NCBI GenBank assembly: GCA_004519485.1
Contig: CP038123.1
Location: forward strand, 1-64,000
DNA: 64,000 bases
From: Nannochloropsis oceanica
Taxonomy: Eukaryota > Sar > Eustigmatophyceae > Eustigmatales > Monodopsidaceae
Reading direction: 5' to 3'
Below, in pieces: positions 44,960-56,147 of this stretch (its first letter is position 1; the number at the start of each line of letters is the position of its first letter). The translations under genes and the position numbers were made by a program. The notes under the pieces were generated by a model. That model was not told where the DNA came from and made no database searches. It saw nothing but the letters and a program-made list of their open reading frames with translations.

Positions 44960-47084
44960 ATGCAAGGACAAAATCACTATCGACGTGCGCTCCTCCTTCT
45001 CTTAATCGTTGCCAGCGATGCATTCTTCTCCGGCATGAACCACCCCCGCCGATGTTGCCGCACCAGCTGCAGGAGCACCAGCCGAGTCCTTGTATCTCCT
45101 GCCACCTCAAGACGACCTCTCCTACCAAGCGCGGCCATTCGTAACATTGATGGTGGCCTTGGTCTTGATCCATCAATGGAAGATAGTGAAGACGAGGAGG
45201 ATATTGTTGTGCGGTTTTTCACGGATATTGGGGACGATAACGATGATGAGGAAGAGGAGGAGCAGGAAAAACCAAGGTGAGGGCGAAGAGAATTGACAAG
45301 ATAAGGAAGGGTGTGCGTAAACTGATTGAGATTGAGTAGGGCAATTATTTAATCAAGGCAAGTCCCTTCTTGCGTCGCCTGTCACTTATCCCTCCCTCGG
45401 TTTCTCTTCCTTCACAAACAGCGGCCCTCGGGCTTATTTCCAAGACCTCGGCTTAATGGCCGAGGCTGCGGCTGACATGCCCGTGGACTTCCTCACAGAT
45501 CCCGAAAAGGCGTATTACTACTTGGGACGGGAAGAAGGGGGAGGGAGGGAGGGAGGCATGAAGACCTGCAGACTCATCACGGGGACGTGGCAATTGGACG
45601 GGCGGCACGGTTACCACCCGTTTTTCGTGGATGTCAAGGAAACGGTCAGGGATATGGTGAGGAGGGATGGGTATACGACGTTCGACGTGGCTCCTTTCTA
45701 TGGGCAGGTGGAACGGTGGTTGGGGGAGGTGAGGACGAAGATCGAGGACCCCATGGAGCTGGAAGCGTACAAGGTAATTTATATTATTATTTATTTATTT
45801 TTGTTTATTTCATTTTATTATATTTAACTATTTCGTTTTGTTTCTTCATCTTTCGATTTTTTTTTACTTGTTTTTATTTGGGAAGTAAGTGGATGGCGCT
45901 TTCGTTTTTGGGGGCAAGTAAAGCGGTGGTTGGATGAGGTGAGGATAAGGGACCGCCCGGAGCCGAGGGTTCCTCCAGGTACGAGGGATGGAGGGAGGGA
46001 GGAAGGAAGGATTAATTCTCATCTAGCAGCCCCTTCCCTGGCCTCAACGCCATACAACTTCTCTCTCTTTACCTTTCGCGATCGCCTGCGATCGCGTGTC
46101 CTTACGCCCCCCCCTTCGTCTCCCTCCCTCCCTCCCTCTTCCCTCCAGATTTTCACCAAACTATCCTTCCCACCCGACCAAGCCGACTATCGCCTTTGCG
46201 ACGTGGAGGCCGCTGTGGACGCCGCCTTGTTCCGTCTTCGCGCGCCGCAACTGGATCTGATCCAGCTCCACTGGTGGGATTTCGACGACCCTCGCTACCT
46301 CGACGTTTTGTTTCACCTGGAGGAACTCAAGTTGAAAGGGAAAGTAAGACACATCGGCGTCACTAATTTTGGAGCCTCACCGCTACAGAGGGCGATCGAG
46401 AGCGGGGTCAGGATTGTGTCGAACCAAGTGCAATACTCATTGATCGACCAGAGGGTGAGGACGGTGAAGCTCCGGGCGAGGTTGGAAGGAGGGCAGGAGG
46501 AGGAGGAGGCGATGGAGGACGAGGACGGGAAGAAGGACGAGGATGACCCGAGTCGAGGGGCTAGAGCCAGGCCCATGATCTCACTGGCGGATGTGTGCGT
46601 GCGGCAAAACGTCTCCTTGCTCTGTTACGGGACGTTGCTGGGGGGCTTCCTGAGTGAGAGGTGGATAGGGGTCCCTGAACCCGATCCGAGGGCCTTCACC
46701 TCCACGTCCGAGGAGAAATATTGGGAGATTCTGAGGACATGGGGCAGCTGGGAAAATTTCCAAATGTTACTTCTGGAGCTGAGGGCCATAGCGAGGAAGC
46801 ACCGCGCGAGCGTGGCATTGGTGGCTTTGCGGTGGGTGCTGGACCAGCCGGGGGTAGGCTCAGTGATTGTAGGGACGAGGCTCGGGTACATCGATCATTT
46901 AGAAGAGAATAAGAACGTGCTGAAGCTGGCATTGACAGCGCAAGATCGCGAAAACTTGGAGAGGGCGGTGAGGGAGGGAGGGAGGGAGATGGGGGACGTG
47001 GTGGGGGATGTGGGGGTGGAGTATAAACGGGCAGTAATGGAGGTAGAAGAGAAGTATGTGCAAAGGTCTGATAGGGAGTATTGA
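44960..47084 (+). CDS. Plastid-targeted aldo-keto reductase
   Basis: An NAD(P)H-dependent oxidoreductase of the aldo-keto reductase superfamily. Three exons (44960-45276, 45422-45773, 46149-47084) give 534 residues. The presequence is a signal peptide (ALLLLLIVASDAFFSG) with Phe at the cleavage site, then a basic transit-like stretch and an acidic linker. The catalytic tetrad is visible: Asp and Tyr in TTFDVAPFYGQ, Lys in IFTKLSF and His in LDLIQLHWWD. Later family text is HIGVTNFGASPLQ, SNQVQYSLIDQR, LLCYGTLLGGFLSERW, VALRWVLDQPGVGSVIVGTR and a C-terminal coiled end. A Glu/Asp-rich loop lies between strands. The long intron 2 holds what looks like a decayed copy of the end of exon 2. Substrate is unknown. 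Confidence 0.9.
45891..45970 (+). pseudogene. Decayed exon-2 fragment inside the aldo-keto reductase intron
   Basis: 45911-45950 lines up without gaps against exon 2 bases 45701-45740, with 30 of 40 identical by my count. The match includes the shared stretches CGGTGGTTGG and GAGGTGAGGA, at an offset of exactly 210 bases. The copy is interrupted by stops in the matching frame, so it is not a working alternative exon. Confidence 0.45.
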
Positions 47085-48520
47085 TAGATGATTTCCTTCA
47101 CCTCTTTTCTCTCTCCCTCCTCTATCTTCTTGGATAAAAGGGTTAGGAATATAGGGCAGGATGTTGGAGGTGGAGAGGGAGATTGGTCAGGTGGGAATTC
47201 GTTTCAAGTGAGCGAAAGAGGAGTGACGATGAGCAAAGAGTGGGTGAGGGGGACAAAGTAATGCGGTGGGAGGAGAATCAAAACATCTGTAAGATACACA
47301 AGACGGAAGAAGTGCTTGAAACTCAATGTGAAGGAAAGAAGACACAGGCTCCAAGTTGCTCGTGATGGGCTTCAGGCTGCTCTTGGAAGACATTCGATTG
47401 CACTGCTACTAATTATAAGGTGAGTACAGTAAAAACTTCACGATAGCTGCCTTCATTTCAGTGGCTGTAGCTTCAAGGAATAACTCTCCCACTTTTTATT
47501 TTGCCCGACGAACGCCACGGGCCCATTCTCTAGTCCTAACATATGTGGCCTGTGGCTCGACCTTGTGATGACTCATGATGACACCAATCAAGGCACAAAC
47601 AGGTAAACCTCACCTATGTGGGTCAGGGAAGAGTTCGGAAACGCTCGTAAAGCCTCCCAGCAATTCCTCCTCCCTCTCTCCCCTTCCTCCCCCCCCTCCT
47701 TCCCTAGTGTGTCACGTTGGAAATTGAAATTGAGAACACGCCGCGCATAAGCAGGTCAAATAGACACGTGCAGACTCCATGTACACACGTCTTTACGCTG
47801 TGCTTCTCACAATCACACGAAAAGACACATTCGCCAGACGCGTTGCCTTGCTGCATTGCTTATCATTCTAGAATTTCCGATCTTCTTTCTTTTCATCTTT
47901 TCTTCATCAAATACCCATTACTTGTCCTGCGTTGCTTTAAATACAGACATCAGCGACACTTTCTAGCCATTCTCATTCAGCTGTTCCCCCTTCCCCTTTT
48001 CAACCTACAGAGGATAGTAATAATAAAATAATCTGTGGCTGGCTTTTTGCTGTGCGAAGTCATCCTCGTGCTCTACCTCCTTCACCCCCGTCTCCTCCTC
48101 CTCCGTACTATCCTCTTCCGCCTTGTCTTCCTCTCCATGGTCATGCACATTCCCTTTTCCTCGTCCACACCTTGCCCTCTTTCCCTCTCTCTGAACTAGG
48201 GTCCACATTCCTTTCCCCGTCCATATTCCTTCTCTTTCTTCCACTCCCTCCCACTGCCTTTTTTTTATCATTATCCCCTCTTTTTTTACACACTCACTCT
48301 ATTTCACAACACATTCGTCCCCTTCTCTTCTCGTTCTCTCCCTTACAACATGACTTTGTTTTCCTTTCTCTACGCCCACACTGCCTCCCTCCCTTTTATC
48401 CCTCCCCCTCTCGCCCCTATCAAAGAGTCGAAATAGGCGATGAAGGAGGTAACTCTACCACACCCACATGTGGATAATTTAACAAACTTCCTACCGGACA
48501 GCGGATATCCCGAGATTTGG
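47085..48520. other. Intergenic region, no confident gene
   Basis: 3' flank of the aldo-keto reductase gene and a long gene-free stretch. 48060-48420 is pyrimidine-rich on the plus strand. No coding region with a recognisable motif is present. Confidence 0.5.
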
Positions 48521-48732
48521 CAGTGTGTACATCGAGATTTGGATCGAAGAAAATTGGGACGAAAAGTCAGTCTCGAACCGCGGCCCAAGGGAGTGTGAAT
48601 CGAAATTTTGGACCCAAGAAAGTGATGTTGGGACACAAGTCTCGAATCCCCGCCCAAATGAAAAGGGGAGTGTGTGGCAATTCGGGCCGAAGGATATGGC
48701 TTCGGGACACAAGTCTTAATTCGCGGCCTAAC
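48521..48732. repeat. Three degenerate tandem units of about 73 bases
   Basis: Three diverged copies start near 48522, 48592 and 48669. The word GGGACACAAGTCT is identical at 48630-48642 and 48704-48716, and GGGACGAAAAGTC-AGTCTCGAA is its cousin at 48557. The spacings are 73 and 74 bases. Each unit also begins with GTGTG and ends near a CGCCC/CGGCC word. The block differs in style from the GGGA repeats elsewhere. Confidence 0.75.
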
Positions 48733-49396
48733 ATTAATTAGAAATTACTTGGGAACGCCAAATGCACAACACGGAGGTAAAAGACACACCAAGTCACGTA
48801 TTGAAATATGTAAACCTAAATCTTTTTTATCTTTTGTGCGACAGGTCAAGTGGCGGGGTAGTGCTTAGGAAAAACACAAAGGTGAAAATCGTAAATATTT
48901 TGGTATGTGCCCGTTGCAGGGGTTGTCGCGATTCGCCAGATTTCAACGCTACTGTTGCGTGCATCTTGAGATATTATATTTCTTTTTTATACAATAAGAC
49001 GCGTGATCGCGAGCTTGGGGGTGAATTAATCGCGGGCGCGGCGTGCTCATTTTCAGTTAAGCGACACGAACGCGCGGTCGGCGGGGGAGATGAACGGCGA
49101 TCATGATGCTTCTTATTCACTGCTTTTAGTAAGTGTATACTAGTCTCTTGCTATTTAAGCCAGAGTATGTTTCGATTCACTATCAGGATGATGTGCTGCT
49201 CGTGTGTCTATGCGCTGCATGTCGTGGTTTGAGGCTGCCTGTGCGTTTTATGCATTGCCCCTCGACCACCACTCGCTGTATTCGTCGCTCATGATCATCC
49301 CCCCCACACCGCCTCCTCCAAAACCATGCGATACACAGGCCGCACGCACACAACCGCAACACCGACGTCCCACACACGCACACCACGACGGTATCG
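48733..49396. other. Unusual non-GGGA island upstream of AsnRS
   Basis: A stretch free of GGGA/CCCT tracts. An open frame from 48762 to 49106 (+, 114 codons) contains VCARCRGCRDSPDFNATVAC, a CxxC followed by R-D and N-A. This faintly recalls the zinc-ribbon end of TnpB/Fanzor-like nucleases. The end of the stretch must be the AsnRS promoter and leader. Confidence 0.3.
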
Positions 49397-51895
49397 ATGT
49401 CGGCCTCTACCTTCCGCCTCCGCGCGCCCGGGGAGAGCTACCAGACGCGCAAGGTCGCTTTGGCCGCCGCTTTGGCAGGCGTCGAACTCACAACAAGCCT
49501 TCAAGAAGACCCCGCAGCCCTTGCCCAACTGGTCCCGCATGGCAAGTCTTTGATTCTTGAAGTGCGATCTACATCATCATCACCATTGTTTCTTGCCCGG
49601 AGCAATGCAGCCTTGCGTTTCCTGGCGGAGAATGCACCGGCCGCGGGCTTGTACGGCGAGACCCTGTATGAAGCTGGCCTAGTGGATCAATGGCTGGACT
49701 TCTCGTTCAATAGTCTTGAGGTCCCTGCGACGGTGCTGCGCTTACCTACGGCGGCCCAGGGATCTGTGTCGGATGCCGTGAAGGAGACGGCCCGACGGGA
49801 AATTTTGGGGGCAGTGGGTGTGCTTGACAAGGCGTTGGGAACAGCGACGTTTTTGGCCGGGGATAAGTTGAGCTTGGCGGACGTGGCCATATTTTGTTCC
49901 TTACACGATTTGCTGGTCAGAGGAAACGAGGGCGGGGTACCTACAGTTGTTGTTGATCGTTTTCCCGGGGTGTGGCGCTGGTTTTTGACCTTGTTACACC
50001 AGCCATTGTTTCAGAAGGTGGCCGCGCCTAATGCGGCTGCTACAATCAAGGCCTTCGAGGCGAGGCTACCTAAGGTGGGCTCGTCAAAAACTGGGGGTGG
50101 GAATGGAGCCAAACACAGCAGCATTGAAGCAGGGGATGACAAGAAGAGGGGTAGAGCAGCTGCTGGCGCTGGTGCAGTCGCGGCCAAGGCGGCGTGTTCG
50201 AACACCACAGGCAGCAGCAGCAGCAGTACAGGCGCCAGCAGACCTCCTCTCGTCCTAAAGGATGGTCCCGCTTCCTCTTTATTCCGGCGTGGTCGAACTG
50301 TCATCAAAGAGATTCTGGTGGAGGTTGGGGGGGGGGTAGCAGTAGGAAAGATCGTGACAATCAAGGGGTGGGCGCGCACGATCCGCGAAGCCAACAAGGG
50401 AGCCTTGCTCTTTATCGAGTTGAATGATGGCTCGACGGCCATGTCGATGCAGGCGGTATTGGAGGTGGAGAAGACGGAGGGGTTCGAGTTTGCTACTCCT
50501 GCGAACTGTGGGGGTGTGGGCGCATCGTTCGAGATAACAGGGATGCTGGTCAAGAGCCCGGCGAAAGGACAAGAGATGGAATTGCATGCCACGCAGGTGG
50601 TGGTGTTGGGCAAGGTATATGGAGGGGACAATGGGGAGATAGGGGGAAAGCTTTACCCTTTGAGTAAGAAGGCCCACTCGATGGAGTTCTTGAGAGCGAA
50701 CGCCCATTTGCGCGCCCGGACCCGAGTGACAAGTAGTGTGATGCGCGTGCGTCATGCCATGGCCTATGCGACTCACAAATTTTTCAATGACCGCGGGTTT
50801 AAGTATGTGCATACACCATTGATCACGGGGGCAGATTGCGAGGGGGCGGGGGAGATGTTCACCGTCACGACGCTTTTGCCGGACAAAGGGTCTCCGAAGC
50901 TCCCGACCTTGCCAGACGGCTCTATTGATTTTTCGAAAGATTTCTTTGGGAAACGGACGAGCTTAACGGTCTCGGGGCAGTTGAATGTGGAAACATATGC
51001 ATGCGGTTTATCGGATGTGTATACGTTTGGGCCGACGTTCCGAGCGGAGAATTCGCATACGACGAGGCACTTAGCAGAGTTCTGGATGATCGAGCCTGAG
51101 ATAGCCTTTGCCGATTTGGACATGGACATGGCCTTGGCGGAGGATTACTTAAAGTATTGTGTGTGGTACGCACTCACGCACAACGAGGACGACTTGGTCT
51201 TGCTGGAGAAAGTCCCGGGGGGGGAGATGGGCTTGAGGGACCGACTGAGGAATGTGCTCGAGAATCCGTTTGTCCGCATCACATATACAGAGGCAGTGGC
51301 GATTCTGGAGAAAGACTTGGCGTCGAAGAAGGTGAGCGGACGGAATGGGAGTGGGCATTAAAAGATGTTGCTGGTGCCCTACCCCCAAACCCAAAAAATA
51401 TATACCGACACTCCTAACTCACCTTAATCCAATTGCTATCAATATCACACACCCACTCTTGCCCAGGTCAAGTTCGAAGTGAAGCCCGAGTGGGGCTGCG
51501 ACTTGGGGAGTGAGCACGAGCGGTACCTGACGGAACAAGTATACCGGCGACCGGTGATCGTCACCAACTACCCCAAGGATATCAAGGCCTTTTACATGCG
51601 CTTGGACGAGGGGGGAAAGACGGTGTCAGCCATGGACATCCTGGTGCCCAAGATTGGCGAGATCATAGGTGGGTCCCAGCGTGAAGAGCGCTTGGACGTG
51701 CTGAAGGCACGGTGCCTCGAGATGGGGCTGGAGGAGGAGGCGTTGTGGTGGTACTTGGAGTTGAGGAAGTATGGCTCGCATAAACACGCGGGTTTTGGGT
51801 TGGGCTTTGAGCGTTTGATTTTATTTGTAACGGGTCTAGAGAATATCCGAGATGTGATTCCGTTCCCGCGTTTCCCGGCGCACGCCGAGTTTTGA
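49397..51895 (+). CDS. Asparaginyl-tRNA synthetase with N-terminal GST-like domain
   Basis: Charges tRNA-Asn with asparagine (class IIb synthetase). Two exons (49397-51331, 51467-51895) give 787 residues. Residues about 1-220 form a GST-like domain: [20 protein letters not shown], then [20 protein letters not shown] and [15 protein letters not shown] are typical of GST C-terminal helices in synthetases and EF1B. A Gly/Ala/Ser/Lys linker follows. The OB-fold anticodon domain includes [20 protein letters not shown]. The catalytic core has [56 protein letters not shown], motif 2 [20 protein letters not shown] near residue 546, and motif 3 [15 protein letters not shown] near 753. GEMF and the E-N-S-H-T-T-R text indicate AsnRS rather than AspRS. 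No organelle leader precedes the GST part, so it is probably the cytosolic enzyme. Confidence 0.95.
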
Positions 51896-52823
51896 AAAGG
51901 AGGGAGCGTTAGAGCCAAAGGTAGAAGAGGGGGTAAAGTGACGGGAGGAAAAAATGATGGGAGTGATCCAAGTGTTGCCTGTCAAGCTTTTCCTTTCTTG
52001 GATGTTTGCCTTCCCTTTACTTTCACCCGTGGTGTAGGCGCGCGCCACACGCGTACCACCAAGCAAGGCGGGAGGGGAAATATTTTTTTAATATATATTT
52101 TAAGCAACAGCAGGAGTAAAAAAGCAGTGGCCTGATGCACCAGAGTATGTTGTGATGACTCTTTTTTCTCTTTCCATCTTCAGCCACCATTTTCTGTCGC
52201 TTGACCATCTCCTTTATCGGCTTGGTCGTCCTCGCCCCTCGCGTCAAAAACGAGCGAGAATGAATGACACGCGCTAGGGAGGAGCGGTAATGGAGGTTGC
52301 CTGTTTCCTCCTGCTCCTTAAGCTGTCGCTGCTGCTGCTGTCCCTGCTGCTGCAATTGCTGCTGCCACTGATGTTATTTACATACAAGACTCACATAATC
52401 ATCCCCAAGTTAATACCGAGCCTGTGTTGCTCTCGTGTCCTCTCTACTTCTTCATTGTTTAGCTTGTCCGTAACCATCTTCTTCCTCTTCATCTCTCTCT
52501 GTGTCTCTCATCTATCTCTCTCTTTGTCGTTCTCTCTTTGCCTTTGCTCTAAAATATTTACGTGCTCCTCCCTCTCCCTGCTAGCCCTCACTGAATTAGC
52601 TCCCTCACTCATCCAACCACGCTGACAAGCTTCTCCACTACGAGAGGAAAGAGTAAAAGCGTGCGTTGCCTTCACATGGACCACGCGATGCTGTTCCATC
52701 CTATTCCCTTTCCCTCCCTCTTTCCCTCCCGCCCTCCCTCCCTCCCAACACCCACACAACGGAGGAATGAGCAGCGACCCATCCCGCGGCAGCACGTCTT
52801 CTCCTCCTTTTCGCGTCCTTTTC
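51896..52823. other. Convergent 3' flanks of AsnRS and UBE2S
   Basis: 928 bases with no supported gene. 52700-52745 is CCCT-rich on the plus strand (GGGA in the UBE2S sense). A CTG-rich run at about 52325-52370 is also seen. Confidence 0.55.
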
Positions 52824-54278
52824 CTAGAGTCGCTTTAATCCCTTCTTCTTCAATCGCTTGTCAACTGACAGGGCCGTCTCCTTTTGGTTAGGATGCACTT
52901 TTCTCTTCGTCAGGCCCACGACGTTGGGAGACCCCAGCACTCCCGCCCCCCCCTCCCTCGCCCCCTCCCTCGCCCCCTCCTTCGCCCCGTTCCTCCCTTC
53001 CTTCCCCTCCCCCTCTTCCTTCTTCGCTGTGCCTGCAGGTAGCTTCCCCTCTTTCTCCACACTGCTCTTGCTGCTACTCCTGCTGGTGCTGCTGTTTCTG
53101 TTGCTACTCTTCCGGAGGGCGTGGACCGTGGTGAGGAGCCGAGCGCGCTTGGCGTAGTCGTCGTAAGATGTCATGAACTGCTTGCCAGCTTCGTCGTTGA
53201 GAGAGCTCTCGGGAAAGGGTACGATTAGGAGACAGCGTATCACCTTTGGGAGGGAGAGAGGGAGGGAGGAAGGGAGGGGTTCATTAAACATTTCGAATTC
53301 ATGTCATCACGCTTGAGGCAAGGGCCAGACTAGTGCTTGTGTGCCACTTTCTAAGATCGTGGGAGAAACATTCCTTCTCAGTGCATGCATAAACAGAGGG
53401 AGAAAGGAGGGGAGGGAGGGAGCAAGGGAGGGAGAGAGTGTAAGGCGTGCCGGCTTACCTGCAGGACATGGGCCAAGGTGGTGGTGGGGGTCCAGTCTCT
53501 CTTCAACGTATTCACGCAAATGTCGCCCGTGCTGCTAACGTTCGGGTGGTAAATCTTAGTGAGAAAAAAGCCGCGAGGAGGAGAATTGGGGAAGTCTTGG
53601 CTGAGGACGAGCTTCACGTGGAAGCTGCCCTCTACGTAAGGGGTGTCCTCTGGGAGGGGCCGGGGGAGGGAGGGAGGGAGGGAGGGAGGAAGGATAAGAG
53701 GAGCAGCGGGTGGATTGGTTCAAGCAACGCACACAATGTGACGTATAAAGAATAATGTGAGGGCTCAACCTTGGTAAAGGAAAGGACAACGAAAGAGCAG
53801 AGGAGGACGGGAGAAAAGAGGGAGGGAGGGACAGCGACAACAGCACGTACCAGGCCCATCAATCTCGGCGTGAATCTCCGCAATATTGTCGCAGTTGTTT
53901 TGCATGAGTCGAATGCCTGTTTAAAATTTATTGTGTGCGTCAGAGAGGGAAGCATAAGATGTTTGTGGAGAGAGTGGGGGAGGGGGAGAGGGACGTAGTC
54001 CTTCTGGATTCACGTGGAATGTCACGAGCCGCCGAACCACACTGCTCGACAGGAAATATGCAGATCTCCCCATTTGCGCCTTGTCTTTGCTTCACCTGTC
54101 CCCCGACCCTGCTTTCATGTCTCTTCTCTTCCCTCCTTATCGCCTTGGTTGAGGGCTAATGATATCCCCACCTGGAAATATACCGGGACTTACCAGGCGT
54201 GGGCTTGCGGACTAGGTCTTGGATCTCTCGGGCTACCCGCGTAATGACTTGGGGGGACAGATTCTCGTACGACGACAT
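52824..54278 (-). CDS. UBE2S: Ubiquitin-conjugating enzyme E2 S-like
   Basis: An E2 that builds Lys11-linked ubiquitin chains for the APC/C in animals. Four exons (54278-54194, 53916-53851, 53649-53459, 53243-52824) give 253 residues. The UBC fold is complete: [18 protein letters not shown], then [20 protein letters not shown], the HPN motif in [20 protein letters not shown] and the catalytic Cys at residue 95, the same number as in human UBE2[20 protein letters not shown] completes the fold. A long Lys/Ser/Glu/Gly tail follows and ends in KKKGLKRL, close to the LRRL end that human UBE2S uses to bind the APC/C. The tail is longer and more repetitive than in animals. The last acceptor is CAAAG, not the usual pyrimidine-AG. 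Confidence 0.93.
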
Positions 54279-55407
54279 GCTAACGGGGGTGTGGTGGTCG
54301 CGCCGGCAGTGTGAGTGGTGGTGTGGAACCTCTGAACTGATTTGTCACGCTTGCTCCCGAGTCAACAACAACCAGGGGGTTGGAACGTGTCACGGGGGCT
54401 GAAGGAGACCGTGCTGGGATGACGTGGCCGTGCAGCGGACAAAAATAAAGTCCTGTGGAAGGATAAGGTGAAGGATAGAGTGGATTGAATATATATATTT
54501 TGTGGACAGGTAGGAAAGCCAGTGCAAGTTGCCGGCCCCGAGGCAAAAAATTACACGCGGCGACATTGACAATGATGTGTTTTGAAAAAATGGCAGGCCG
54601 CTGCGCCTCATGACACACCGAGTACGTTGACGAGACAAGCTCCTCGAGTTCCAAATCTATGGCTTTGGATGGGGATGGCCCGAATAGCTAGCTAGACATG
54701 GGGCATGTATTATAGCTCCCTCCTGGTGTTTCTCGCCTTGTCTCTCGCCAATAAACGGCGAGGCCTTGCAGCTGATCGAAGCAAGTTGCTTCCCTGTATG
54801 CCATACCTTGCGTTTGCATCTAAGGTGCTAGCGTGCAGGTGGCTCACGCCGTGGAAAACAACGAGACTTTTCCATCTTCTCGTGCATAATGTTGTGCTTT
54901 GGAGCGTTGGCTTTTTTCGACACCACACACAGCAAATCAAGAATTGCCGCATGCATCCCTTGTGCCTTCCGCCCCATCGCACCAGACCCTTCGATCCTCA
55001 TGGACTATAACCCACTGCATTTTCTTCTTCGAAGGGGAAATCATTAAGCCCCCAATGCTGGCGCTGAGGCACCAAGACTAAAGGCACATGACCGAGGGAC
55101 GGGCCAGCACTTTCCTTTTTCTTCCGCTCCACAAACGACGCCTGTCCCCCTTGCCCATGCCTCCAGAGATGGAGGATGCCCGGTTTCTGTTGCGCCATAT
55201 TTGGAGCATGTCGTCCCTCTTGGGACTTGGACACGATTTCTTGGGGAACAAACCACACACAACTCAGCTGCATGCAGTCCGCAAAACACACTCCTATGCC
55301 GCGCCTCAAGAACGCACAAGGGCAGACACTTGTCTCATCTCTCCCATCAATTCAGTCTGAACGCACTTCCCTTCATCCATCCCTCCCTTCATATAACACA
55401 GGCAACC
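54279..55407. other. Divergent promoter region, UBE2S and PH-like gene
   Basis: 1.1 kb between two divergent genes. Several open frames of about 90 codons lack motifs. The frame of the PH-like gene is open upstream to 55201, but its conserved-looking start is the ATG at 55408. Confidence 0.5.
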
Positions 55408-55704
55408 ATGAACAACCCCTACAGTGATAATCCATTTGATGCCATCTATGCCGCCCCCGTGGCCATCCAGGGCAGCAGCAGCCGGCCCACGAGCCCCTCC
55501 CAGCAGCAGCAGCAAGCCGCTGCCTTAGACGACCTGATCAACCCTTTTGCCGTTCTTGGTATGGAGAACAAGAGCCAGAAATCCCCCACAGCTGTATCGG
55601 GCCCCTACTCCCAGGCTTCGGGTGCAGGGTACACGTCGTCCTGCGCCGCGGGCAGCTCCGCCGCACTCTACTCACCCTCCCATGGGCCTCAGCAACAGCA
55701 ACAT

Positions 55705-55739
<35 letters not shown>

Positions 55740-56101
55740 TTGGGGAATGCCCTCGGCCCAATCGGCCTTCCAGCCCCCCGCACCCATCATCACCTTTCAG
55801 CCGTACTCCCCCTCTGTTAGCCCCGCATTTGGCAGCAGCCCTTCTTCAGCCTACGGTCAAGCAAGCCCTGCTCAAGGCACGTACTCTCCCGCCAGTCCGG
55901 CCTTCAACAGTGGGTTACACACCGGCCGAAGCTCCCCCTTCGCCGCGGTTTCCCCCTTCTCTTCCGACGGCGGGTCGCCCTATGGCAACAACAGCAGCAG
56001 CAACAACAGCAGCAATAACATGCCTAATGTGACCGATGCTGACCTCTCTCTCTTTGCGGGCCCTGTGGTGGCCACTAAGTCTGCCGTAGTCGCTCTGCCC
56101 A

Positions 56102-56147
<46 letters not shown>

